A stretch of 64,000 nucleotides of DNA, taken from positions 62,001 through 126,000 of the forward strand of contig JANQRT010000069.1 in assembly GCA_028284385.1 (NCBI GenBank), read 5' to 3'. The notes under the pieces are model-generated. The model was not told where the DNA came from. It made no database searches and was given only the letters and a program-made list of their open reading frames with translations. The stretch comes from Opitutaceae bacterium. GTDB taxonomy: Bacteria > Verrucomicrobiota > Verrucomicrobiia > Opitutales > Opitutaceae. Shown in pieces: positions 53,502-61,985 of the stretch (position 1 is its first letter; every line of letters starts with the position of its first letter). Made by a program: the position numbers and the translations under genes.

Positions 53502-54347
53502 TCATGAAAAAGAAATATTCTGGCGCTTCATTTTAACACATGTGAATAGTTTATAAATGGACCCCTCGCGAGTAGTCCATAGGAAAAAACTCTTGATGAT
53601 AATGGGAAACTAGACGGTTTGCCATTTATGAATGAAATATTGGACTACATGGGTAATGAACTGGAGGTAGAGAATATCGTAAAACAATTCACTTTCGACG
53701 GATCGGTCAAATGCGGCAGAGAATCACCTGTACGTCGCTTTAAGGGCGAGAACGTTCTCCTTCTTTAAATGTTCGCTGCTCCGACAAACACCATGGAGGT
53801 TGCAAACGGAAGAGAGCTCCGAGGTAGACTCTGGATTTGCAGCCTCAGTAAATAGTACAGGTGAAATCTCTACTAAAGATCATCGAAACACTAGATAGCA
53901 AAGGATTCAACCGTGGCCTGCATTTCATATACGAGATGATAAGATTCTGCGGCAAGAGAATGAAGAATGAAGTCAAAGATCGATAGGATGGTAGAGGAAG
54001 GTACAGGCAGGATCTGGCAGATGAAGGATACAATATCTTTACGCAACGCAAACTGCGATAGTGCCTGATGGGCTTTTGGCAGATGTCCAAGAAAAGATCC
54101 ACTTTATTGGAGAGAAATCTGGCTTAGACGAATACCGCCTAATGTAGTGGGAGGAAATTCTCCACGGCAATTCAACACATTCTTCACGGCATCGGCCGAC
54201 GGTAAAAAAAGAAACATCGCCATTAAAACAATGAAGTGAATTCATTGGGTGAATGAGATGCCATGTCTTTATGTCTCCTCTCTGGAAATAGCATCGCTGT
54301 TTCACCATTATCAGAATAGTTAAAATTAAAGAGCTAATTAATTAGCT
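53502..54347 (+). other. 846-bp region without an intact gene; likely decayed coding DNA
   Basis: No intact gene is seen. Short plus-strand frames look protein-like yet are broken by stops: 53628-53768 (46 codons, MNEILDYMGNELEVENIV at its start), a VKSLLKIIETLDSKGFNRG stretch near 53862 ending at a stop, and an open frame 54069-54239 containing PRQFNTFFTASADGKKRNI. They shift frame relative to each other, as in a dead gene. I could not identify the parent. The last 100 bp are AT-rich and may hold the promoter of the next cluster. Confidence 0.45.
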
Positions 54348-55391
54348 ATGCCACTTACAAAAACACGGTCAGCTGTAATTAAAGCTATCACGTCATGCGT
54401 TCCGTCGAAATATTTCGACAACGTGAAAGACACCACCGAATTCGATATCGAAGAAGTCAAGAAAGTGGTGAGAATGGCAGGCGTAGAAAAGCGTCATATT
54501 GCGGACGACTCAATTTGCAGTAGCGACCTCTGCATATCGTCAGCTAAGGATGTCATGAGATCTTTGGACTGGTCCCCTGAAAGCATTGATGCTCTGATAT
54601 TTGTCACCCAGTCGCCAGACTATTTCCTTCCCTCAACCGCCTGCTTGGCGCATCGAGATCTTGGCTTGTCCGCCAATTGCGCTGCGTTCGATGTTGGACT
54701 TGGTTGCTCGGGTTACCCCTATGGATTGTGGCTCGCTTCTATGATGCTGCAAGGCCCTGGCTTCAAGCGAGTGCTCTTATTGCACGGAGAAACGCCAACC
54801 AGGTTTGCCAACAGTTCAGACCGAGCGGTCGCCCTACTCTTCGGAGACGGCGGTTCGGCAACAGCCATTGAAACTTCCGGTACGAATGAAGGAAACAACG
54901 ATTGGTTTTTCAGCGTACATACGGATGGAACAGGATATGCCGACTTGATAATCGAAGGCGGCGGTTTCCGAGATCGTTTTCCAGCAGACAAAAAGTCGTG
55001 CTTCGTCCACATGAACGGAGCGAACATATTCAATTTTACTATCAAACGGGTTCCTTCCCTGGTAGAAGAAACGCTAGAGGGAGCCGGTATCTCCAAGAAC
55101 GAGATCGACTATTTCATTTTCCATCAGTCGAATCGTTTCATCATGAGTCATTTGGCGAAGAAGATGGACCTCCCAAAAGAGAAACTGCCTATGACTATCG
55201 GTGAATTCGGCAGCGCGGGGGGACCTTCAGTTCCCCTGACCGTGGTCAACGGAGGACTGAGCCGCCCTACGGGTAAAGCACTTAAGCTTCTGTTGCTAGG
55301 ATATGGAGTCGGCCTTTCCTGGGGCTCTGCTCTGGTAGATCTTTCTCCAGAAGCGGTCCTCAATCATTTAGTTCTTGATACTGATAACTAG
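54348..55391 (+). CDS. FabH-like beta-ketoacyl-ACP synthase III, divergent
   Basis: A 347-residue thiolase-fold enzyme. C120 lies in GLGCSGYPYGL and H259 in FIFHQSN. At the catalytic Asn site (N288 of the housekeeping FabH at 5850) the block reads EFGSAGGPS, giving Ser. That suggests a changed decarboxylation or acyl-transfer role, or a non-malonyl nucleophile. It begins the second acyl cluster with ACP, dehydratase and enoyl reductase. It may make a short acyl-ACP for transfer to a sugar. Confidence 0.86.
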   Translation: MPLTKTRSAVIKAITSCVPSKYFDNVKDTTEFDIEEVKKVVRMAGVEKRHIADDSICSSDLCISSAKDVMRSLDWSPESIDALIFVTQSPDYFLPSTACLAHRDLGLSANCAAFDVGLGCSGYPYGLWLASMMLQGPGFKRVLLLHGETPTRFANSSDRAVALLFGDGGSATAIETSGTNEGNNDWFFSVHTDGTGYADLIIEGGGFRDRFPADKKSCFVHMNGANIFNFTIKRVPSLVEETLEGAGISKNEIDYFIFHQSNRFIMSHLAKKMDLPKEKLPMTIGEFGSAGGPSVPLTVVNGGLSRPTGKALKLLLLGYGVGLSWGSALVDLSPEAVLNHLVLDTDN

Positions 55392-55428
55392 CCTTCATTG
55401 ATAGCTCAGCCAATCGAAGACATATTTA

Positions 55429-55668
55429 ATGACACAAGAAGAAGCCATTAGCTGGATAGCAGACATGTTTAATGAACCTGCAGAAAACCTTACTCCCGAT
55501 ACTCCACGGGATAGCATTCCTGAGTGGGACTCGCTTGGCGTACTGACGCTAATGGCGGAAATGGACGAAAAGTTCGGGGTAGTCCTTTCAGATGAAGATA
55601 CGGAAGGAATGACTAAAGTCGACGATCTGCTACAAACGCTTCGTCAACACGGAAAGCTCGAATCCTAA
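55429..55668 (+). CDS. Acyl carrier protein 1
   Basis: A 79-residue acidic carrier. The 4'-phosphopantetheine Ser lies in IPEWDSLGVLTLM. The EWDSL rather than DSLD form is common in biosynthetic-cluster ACPs, not in the AcpP of fatty acid synthesis. It sits 37 bp after the FabH-like gene and just before the dehydratase, so it likely carries their acyl chain. Confidence 0.88.
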   Translation: MTQEEAISWIADMFNEPAENLTPDTPRDSIPEWDSLGVLTLMAEMDEKFGVVLSDEDTEGMTKVDDLLQTLRQHGKLES

Positions 55669-55674
55669 CCTACT

Positions 55675-56133
55675 TTGACATTCGACTTAATTGACGAAAT
55701 AATTGAGCTTGAGCCTGGCGTACGAGTCGTAGCGCGGACAACCATTTCGACTGACGCGCCTTATTTCGAGGACCACTTTCCAGGCTTTCCAATGGTACCT
55801 GGAGTTTTGCTTACTGAAATGATGGGGCAATGTGCAGCGAAGGCTTTAGATACGGAAATGGAAACGCGTGGGAAAGCAATCCTCGCTAAGATCGAGTCCG
55901 CCACCTTCCGCGATTGGATCGGTCCTGGCCAGAACTTGGAATTTAGAGCGGAAATTAAGCTCAATCGTCGGCAATTCGCAAAAGCCAGCTGCCAAACGTG
56001 CGTTGGCGAAAAGCAAGTAGCCAGAGCAGACTTGCTATTTTCCTTCATTCCCTTGGATAAATTCGCGCCTCATTATCTGGACAGGGCATTGGATGCATTT
56101 CTCTCTCGCAAGAACAGCCAAGCCAGCCAATAA
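55675..56133 (+). CDS. FabZ/FabA-like hotdog dehydratase
   Basis: Dehydrates 3-hydroxyacyl-ACP. The 152-residue single hotdog domain has the catalytic His in DHFPGFPMVPG and the acidic partner in LLTEMMGQCAA, matching FabZ HxFPGxPxxPG. The start is TTG at 55675, 6 bp after the ACP stop, with no ATG suited. The C terminus is longer than FabZ by about 15 residues. Confidence 0.84.
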   Translation: MTFDLIDEIIELEPGVRVVARTTISTDAPYFEDHFPGFPMVPGVLLTEMMGQCAAKALDTEMETRGKAILAKIESATFRDWIGPGQNLEFRAEIKLNRRQFAKASCQTCVGEKQVARADLLFSFIPLDKFAPHYLDRALDAFLSRKNSQASQ

Positions 56134-56142
56134 AAGAGAACC

Positions 56143-56904
56143 ATGAGTGATCCATTCGCTGTAAAGGGACAGAACGTCTTCATTTCAGGTGGAACGAGAG
56201 GTATCGGTCGAGCTATTGGGCTGAATCTAGCTCGATCAGGAGCGCACGTAGTTGCAAATTACGTACGCCATATGGATGCTGCCAATGAACTTGAGGGAAT
56301 TGCTGCTCAAGAATCCATATCCATAAAAACAATACGCGCTGATATAGCAAATCCAAAGGGAGTCGAAAAAATCGTCGAGTTTGCCTCAGGACTCGAGGGT
56401 GGCTTGTCAGGTTTCATTCATTGCGCAGCGACAGGGGTGCATCGTCCATTTCAAGAATTGACTCTGCGGCATTTCGACTTCACCTACGCTGTCAACGTCA
56501 GAGCTTTCTTTGATCTTTCGCAAAAGCTGGCTTCGCTGATGTCGGCTGGGTCTTACATTCTCGCCCTATCATCTGCAGGAGCAAATCGGGCCGTAGATCA
56601 ATACTCTTTAACCGGCTCTTCGAAAGGGGCACTAGAATCTCTCGTCCGTCATATGGCGGCTGAACTGGCTCCTAAGAATATTCGCGTTAATTGTCTGGCA
56701 CCAGGAACTATGGCAACGGAAGCTTGGAAAGTCCTTCCTCACAGCGAAGAGCGCCTGGAACATGCCGCGAAGCAGTCGCCGAGAGAAAGACTAACGACCT
56801 TCGATGAAGTTGCTCACACCGCTCAGTTCCTCTGCTCATCCGCTTCAAATGGCATCATAGGACAAACGATCATCGTGGACAATGGGTGCCGTATAATGGA
56901 ATAG
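56143..56904 (+). CDS. FabL-like enoyl-ACP reductase (SDR)
   Basis: A 253-residue SDR with ISGGTRGIGRAI at the N terminus. The active-site spacing is Y154-x6-K161 (YSLTGSSK), the enoyl-reductase pattern of FabI/FabL, not the Y-x3-K of FabG. The C-terminal GQTIIVDNG also follows FabL closely. So it should reduce enoyl-ACP, and the cluster lacks an obvious 3-ketoacyl reductase. Automated naming as FabG would be wrong. It lies 9 bp after the dehydratase. Confidence 0.75.
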   Translation: MSDPFAVKGQNVFISGGTRGIGRAIGLNLARSGAHVVANYVRHMDAANELEGIAAQESISIKTIRADIANPKGVEKIVEFASGLEGGLSGFIHCAATGVHRPFQELTLRHFDFTYAVNVRAFFDLSQKLASLMSAGSYILALSSAGANRAVDQYSLTGSSKGALESLVRHMAAELAPKNIRVNCLAPGTMATEAWKVLPHSEERLEHAAKQSPRERLTTFDEVAHTAQFLCSSASNGIIGQTIIVDNGCRIME

Positions 56905-56926
56905 ATCATTCAAGCTCGATTGATCC

Positions 56927-58006
56927 ATGATCACTCGCAAACCGAGATTCCCCATCAAGGCCATTATCCTTTACGGATTCTGGCCTTCGTTCGTCAAGCG
57001 TATCCTGTATCGGATACGCGGCTACCATATTGGAGAGGGAGTAAAGATAGGATTCGGCTCGGTGATTTGCGGCGAAGAAGTCTCGATCGGCGATTTTTGC
57101 GAAATCGGTTTTTTTAGTTTCGTAAGAGGAAAACGATTACAAATCGAGAAGCGAGTATCGATCGGTTCCGCTACAATGATCGACACGCCTTACCTGAAGA
57201 TCGGAGAAGAAACCAAGATAAACGAACAAGTATTCATAGGAGGACTACAATTTCCTGATTCCAGACTAACGATCGGCAAGCATTGCCAGATAATGCAGAT
57301 GACCTTTATAAACCCCGCTAAATGGATCACCATTGGGGATGATACCGGCATCGGAGGAGACACCCTGATCTTTGGGCACACGACTTGGTTGAGCAAATTC
57401 GAAGGCTACCCTGCCGATTTCAAACCCATCGAGATTGGAAACAGCGTGTCGATCGCCTGGCGCGTTTTCGTCGGAGCCGGAGCGAAAATTGGCAACGGAG
57501 CCGTAATAGGAGCGAATTCTCTGGTGACGAGAACCATACCCGAGCGCTGTCTAGCAACTGGCTCTCCAGCGAAAGTGGTGGCAAAAGCCCCCTATTTCCC
57601 ACGCGTAGTTTCTGATGAAGAAAAGGGGAAATATCTGCGCGAGATACTCGAGGAGATGATCTTGCATATGCAGGGCAACGCTATAGTCTGCGAAAAGGAC
57701 GAAGCCCTTCGCAAAATCGTCATCCATTACCAGAAAAATAAGCTATTCGGCTCTAGCCGAAAATCAGGCGTTTTACAGGTGGAGTATGATGAAATTGAAA
57801 ATCGATCCGAAGCTATCTCGGACATCGCTTGCAACGCCTTTCTAAGCTTACGAGCCATTCCCGAGAAGCTGCGCGAGAAGCTAGTTCAGCAAGGGATCGC
57901 CTGGATCGACATAGAAAACAAGGAAAGAGCGGATTTAAATGATGATTTGGCTTCAGAAACAGCTCATTACCTCCGACGCTTTGGCGTACGGTTCACGCGT
58001 AAATAG
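56927..58006 (+). CDS. Left-handed beta-helix (hexapeptide) acyltransferase with C-terminal extension
   Basis: A 359-residue protein with hexapeptide repeats at about 30-220 (for example VKIGFGSVICGEEVSIGDF and IGNGAVIGANSLVTRTIPER), the LbH fold of WbbJ/NeuD-type acyltransferases, and the typical ATGSPAKVV end of the repeat part. A C-terminal domain of about 130 residues is unfamiliar. Next to two ACPs it probably transfers an ACP-borne acyl group to a sugar hydroxyl or amine. Confidence 0.82.
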   Translation: MITRKPRFPIKAIILYGFWPSFVKRILYRIRGYHIGEGVKIGFGSVICGEEVSIGDFCEIGFFSFVRGKRLQIEKRVSIGSATMIDTPYLKIGEETKINEQVFIGGLQFPDSRLTIGKHCQIMQMTFINPAKWITIGDDTGIGGDTLIFGHTTWLSKFEGYPADFKPIEIGNSVSIAWRVFVGAGAKIGNGAVIGANSLVTRTIPERCLATGSPAKVVAKAPYFPRVVSDEEKGKYLREILEEMILHMQGNAIVCEKDEALRKIVIHYQKNKLFGSSRKSGVLQVEYDEIENRSEAISDIACNAFLSLRAIPEKLREKLVQQGIAWIDIENKERADLNDDLASETAHYLRRFGVRFTRK

Positions 58007-58058
58007 TCTATTTTCACTGGCTTTTTTCACTTTTTGCCATTTCTAAACGACAGAAACT

Positions 58059-58325
58059 ATGAGCGAAATGCGACAAGACATTAGAAACTACATCGTTGAA
58101 AATTTTCTCTTCGGCCAGGACGACCTAGAGGACGACACCTCTTTCCTGGATCGTGGTATTCTTGATTCAACAGGTGTGCTCTACCTTGTCGATCACATCG
58201 AACTCACATATAGCATCAAAGTCGAAAACGACGAAATGCTTCCCGAAAATTTGGATACAATCAAAGCCATTTGCTCCTATATAGAGCGAAAACAGACCAC
58301 TTCCGCTCAAAGTGTCAAGGAATAG
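58059..58325 (+). CDS. Acyl carrier protein 2
   Basis: An 88-residue acidic carrier. The phosphopantetheine Ser is in GILDSTGVLYLVDHIE, with DST replacing DSL, as in carriers that accompany AMP-ligases and asparagine-synthase-like enzymes in O-antigen clusters. It lies just before the AsnB-like gene and so is likely the carrier for the AMP-ligase at 60397. Confidence 0.85.
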   Translation: MSEMRQDIRNYIVENFLFGQDDLEDDTSFLDRGILDSTGVLYLVDHIELTYSIKVENDEMLPENLDTIKAICSYIERKQTTSAQSVKE

Positions 58326-58390
58326 TCCGACGAGGAAATTTCGATTCGTATTCATTTTCTAATATCACTCTCGACTTGAATCCCCTTCCC

Positions 58391-60388
58391 ATGTGCGGGA
58401 TAGTAGGATATCTGAATTTCAGGAACGGCTTCGCTCCATCGGAAGACGTCATGCGAGCCATGCTGGCGGCCATCCGGCATCGAGGCCCTGATCAATTCGG
58501 CATATATCTCGACGATTTCGCCGCATTGGGAAACGCGCGACTCAGCATCATCGATCTGGATCACGGCCAGCAACCCATGACAACTGCTGATCGCCGCTAC
58601 TGGATTGTCTACAATGGCGAAATCTTCAATCATCGCGAACTTCGGGAAGAACTGGAGTCAAACGGCATAATCGTCCAGACTCAATGCGATACCGAGATCT
58701 TCCTGAAGCTGTTCGAGAAGGAAGGTCCGCAATGCCTTCACCGCCTAAATGGGCAATTCGCGGTTGCAGTATGGGATGCACGAGAGAAGAAACTATTCCT
58801 AGCAAGAGATCGCCTTGGGATACGTCCACTGTATTACAGTTTCTATGACAACACTTTCGTTTTCGGCTCCGAAATAAAGGCCATTGCTTCTTTTCCAGGA
58901 TTAAAACTTAGTTGGGACGCGGCTGCTCTTGATCAGATATTTACAGGCTGGTCCTGTCTCGCTCCCCTATCACCTTTCTCAGAAATCAAGCAATTGCGCC
59001 CAGGTTCCTACGCTTGGCTTCACGAGAACGGCATTCAAGAGAAAGTCTACTGGGAGCCACAGTTCGATATCCAGGACTCTGAATTCAAGACAGATAGCGA
59101 AACCGATTTAATCGAAGCGCTACACGACCTGTTGCTGGATTCGGTACAGCTTCGTTTGCAAGCAGACGTTCCTGTAGGGGCCTATCTAAGCGGCGGTCTG
59201 GATTCCTCCCTGATCGCCTCTTTGGTCAAGGAAAACGCGAAGGGCAGATTCGACACTTTCTCCATCGCCTTTAGCGATACCAATTTCGATGAGAGCGAGC
59301 ACCAGCGACGAATGGCCTCGTTACTCGATACCGAGCATCAGGTCATAACCGTCACGCACGAGGAGATTCGCGACATTTTTCCTGAAGTGGTGTGGCACTG
59401 CGAAAATCCGATCCTGCGAACTGCTCCCGCTCCGATGTTCCTGCTTTCCAGGCTAGTGAACCGCTCGCATTACAAAGTGGTGCTAACCGGCGAAGGAGCG
59501 GACGAATTCTTCGCGGGCTACGACATTTTCAAGGAAGCGAAGATCCGGGCCTTCTGGGCTAAAGAACCGGAATCCGAAAGGCGCCCGAAACTTCTGCAGC
59601 GGATATATCCGGATCTCCAGAATCTCGCTCGTCTCGGACCGAAGTATCTCGCGAACTTCTTCGGTCATGGCCTTACGGATACGGCGATCGACAGCTATTC
59701 TCACAGTATCAGGTGGATGAATACGAGACGAGCGAAACGATTTTTCAGCCGCGAGCTAAGCGAGGCCGTCGAGAAGCGGTCTGCCGATCTGGCAAGCGAA
59801 GCGGAGCTCCCTGCAGCGTTCAAGCATTGGGATATTCTAAGCAAGGCTCAGTGTTTGGAAATATCGACCTTTCTCAGCTCCTACCTGCTGTCTTCGCAGG
59901 GCGATCGCGTCGGAATGGGAAATTCCGTGGAAGGAAGGTATCCGTTTCTTGATTACAGAGTAAGCGAATTTTGCTCGAAACTTCCGGCGAAATTCCGAAT
60001 GCGAGGGCTGCGTGACAAGTATTTGCTAAGAAAATTGGGCAAAGAAATTCTTCCCAAAGATATTTGGGACCGCCCGAAAAAGCCCTATCGCGCCCCTATA
60101 CACCGCAGTTTCTTTTCTTCGGAAAGAGAGACTTATGTCGACCATATACTCTCAGAGGGTTCGCTCGAAAAAAGCGGCCTATTCAATCCGAAAGCCGTTT
60201 CCATGCTAACGGGCAAGATAAAAAGAGGTCTTCCAGTCGGCGAAATCGACGATATGGCACTGACGGGCCTGATTTCCACGCAATTGCTGCACGAGCAGTA
60301 TGTCGACGGCTTCACCGCGCCAGAGCCCCTAGGGGCGAAAGACGATGTCCTCATCTGCGATTCGCGGAGAAAGGTTTCGCAAAACTGA
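58391..60388 (+). CDS. AsnB-like glutamine-hydrolysing amidotransferase
   Basis: A 665-residue enzyme with an N-terminal glutaminase domain (MCGIVGYL, so Cys becomes residue 1 after Met removal; RHRGPDQFGIY) and a C-terminal synthetase PP-loop SGGLDSS near 268. The ATG at 58391 is required for the N-terminal Cys. An upstream in-frame TTG at 58271 would bury it. In ACP/AMP-ligase clusters of surface polysaccharides such AsnB homologues are common and probably amidate a carboxylate in the product rather than make asparagine. Confidence 0.88.
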   Translation: MCGIVGYLNFRNGFAPSEDVMRAMLAAIRHRGPDQFGIYLDDFAALGNARLSIIDLDHGQQPMTTADRRYWIVYNGEIFNHRELREELESNGIIVQTQCDTEIFLKLFEKEGPQCLHRLNGQFAVAVWDAREKKLFLARDRLGIRPLYYSFYDNTFVFGSEIKAIASFPGLKLSWDAAALDQIFTGWSCLAPLSPFSEIKQLRPGSYAWLHENGIQEKVYWEPQFDIQDSEFKTDSETDLIEALHDLLLDSVQLRLQADVPVGAYLSGGLDSSLIASLVKENAKGRFDTFSIAFSDTNFDESEHQRRMASLLDTEHQVITVTHEEIRDIFPEVVWHCENPILRTAPAPMFLLSRLVNRSHYKVVLTGEGADEFFAGYDIFKEAKIRAFWAKEPESERRPKLLQRIYPDLQNLARLGPKYLANFFGHGLTDTAIDSYSHSIRWMNTRRAKRFFSRELSEAVEKRSADLASEAELPAAFKHWDILSKAQCLEISTFLSSYLLSSQGDRVGMGNSVEGRYPFLDYRVSEFCSKLPAKFRMRGLRDKYLLRKLGKEILPKDIWDRPKKPYRAPIHRSFFSSERETYVDHILSEGSLEKSGLFNPKAVSMLTGKIKRGLPVGEIDDMALTGLISTQLLHEQYVDGFTAPEPLGAKDDVLICDSRRKVSQN

Positions 60389-60396
60389 TTCCGCTT

Positions 60397-61941
60397 ATGG
60401 CTAAGCTTGTATCCGATTTCCTAGTCCAAGCTGCAGAGTCCTTTCCTGATCGGAAGGCGGTTTGGCAAGGCGGAAACTGGCAGTCGTACGGCGAGGTCGA
60501 TTCGCTGGCAAAGAAATTCGCCACGCTGCTTAGGCGGAAGGGCATTCGAAAAGGCGATCGCGTTGGCCTGCTGGCAGACAATACGATCGACTACATTGCG
60601 GCTCATTTCGGAGCCCTGCTGATCGGAGCCGTCGAGGTTTCGCTCAATTCGGACTTCAAGAGCGACGACATCGCGAAACTTTTGGAAGACTGCCAAGCCA
60701 AGTGTCTCATTGCCGATCGCAAGCATGCCAAAATCGCGCTGGAGGCGACCAGAAAATCTGAATACATCGAGTTTCTCTGCTTGGATGTTCCAGACGGCCG
60801 GACGAAAGACCTGTCCACCGGAATCCTAATTCTCAGCTTCGAGAGCGTGAAAGCGGATGACGCGTCGAGCGAGTCCTTCGACCCCGTCGTGACAGAGGAG
60901 GATCTGGCTTCGATCGTCTATACTTCCGGCTCCACCGGCGAACCGAAGGGGGTAATGCTCAGTCATAGAAACCTGGTAAGCAACATGGCCGCTATCGTCG
61001 ATTATCTCGGCCTAGTCAATAGCGATATCATGCTGGTCGTATTGCCTTTTCACTACATCTATGGCCGGTCCCTTCTCTACACGCACTTTTTTTCGGGGGG
61101 CGCCATCGCCATCGAAAACCGTTTCGCCTTTCCGAATGTCGCATTGAAAACGATGGAAGAGGTTAAGGCGACCTGCTTTGCCGGCGTGCCATCCACTTTT
61201 TCTATACTCCTTCGCAAGACTGATTTTTCGCAAAAGCACTGTGCCTCTCTGCGCATCGTAACGCAGGCAGGCGGAGCCATGGCGCCAAGCTTGCAGAAGG
61301 AACTCGCCAAGGTTATTGCCCCGGCAAAGCTTTTCATCATGTACGGGAGCACGGAAGCGGCTCCGAGAATTACATATCTCGATCCAAATTACCTGGAAGC
61401 GAAATGGGGATCTATCGGCAAAGCGGTTCCTTCGGTCGAAGCGATCATCGCCGACGACGCGGGAAATGAGCTGCCTCAAGGAGAGCAAGGCGAAGTCGCG
61501 GCAAAAGGACCGAACATCATGCTTGGCTACTGGAACGACGAGCAAGGAACGGCAAAGGTTCTGCGCAATGGCTACTATTTTACCGGAGATCTCGGATACA
61601 AGGACGAGGATGGCTTCATTTTCTTGAGTGGCAGGGCGAGGGATATCATCAAGGCAGGAGGCAACCGGATCAGCGCAAAGGAGATCGAAGAGAAAATACT
61701 CGAGCTTCCTTGGATCGTGGAGTCAGCAGTTATTGGCGTTCCGGACGATGTACTCGGCGAGGCAATACATGCTTACGTCGTTGCAAGAGATGGCCAGGGC
61801 GACTCCACTCAGATAGAACGTCACCTAAAAAGCTCGTTTCCCGCATTTAAATGGCCGAAGACTATCGAGTTAACGAAATCTTTGCCGAAGAATAAGTCAG
61901 GAAAAATCATCAAAGCCGAACTACGTGCTCTACACACTTGA
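60397..61941 (+). CDS. AMP-dependent acyl-CoA/ACP ligase
   Basis: Activates a carboxylic acid as acyl-AMP and loads it on CoA or an ACP. The ATG at 60397 gives 514 residues, starting 8 bp after the AsnB-like stop. Motifs SIVYTSGSTGEPKGVMLSH, YGSTEAAPRITYL, YFTGDLGYKDEDGFI and the KSGKIIKAEL lysine block are intact. The ACP at 58059 is a likely partner. Its acid is not predictable from sequence. Confidence 0.88.
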   Translation: MAKLVSDFLVQAAESFPDRKAVWQGGNWQSYGEVDSLAKKFATLLRRKGIRKGDRVGLLADNTIDYIAAHFGALLIGAVEVSLNSDFKSDDIAKLLEDCQAKCLIADRKHAKIALEATRKSEYIEFLCLDVPDGRTKDLSTGILILSFESVKADDASSESFDPVVTEEDLASIVYTSGSTGEPKGVMLSHRNLVSNMAAIVDYLGLVNSDIMLVVLPFHYIYGRSLLYTHFFSGGAIAIENRFAFPNVALKTMEEVKATCFAGVPSTFSILLRKTDFSQKHCASLRIVTQAGGAMAPSLQKELAKVIAPAKLFIMYGSTEAAPRITYLDPNYLEAKWGSIGKAVPSVEAIIADDAGNELPQGEQGEVAAKGPNIMLGYWNDEQGTAKVLRNGYYFTGDLGYKDEDGFIFLSGRARDIIKAGGNRISAKEIEEKILELPWIVESAVIGVPDDVLGEAIHAYVVARDGQGDSTQIERHLKSSFPAFKWPKTIELTKSLPKNKSGKIIKAELRALHT

Positions 61942-61985
61942 GCTCAAATCCTACTCAGTTAATTTCATCGCCAAATCACTGTAAA

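Noticed and set aside
56143..56904. Naming this SDR as FabG ketoreductase
   Set aside because: The Tyr-Lys spacing is seven residues as in FabI/FabL and the C terminus follows FabL, so enoyl reductase is preferred.
58271..58390. In-frame extension of the AsnB-like gene to 58271
   Set aside because: It would bury the catalytic N-terminal Cys of the MCGI glutaminase motif.
60064..60396. In-frame extension of the AMP-ligase upstream into the AsnB-like gene
   Set aside because: It overlaps conserved AsnB sequence in another frame; the ligase domain begins after the ATG at 60397.
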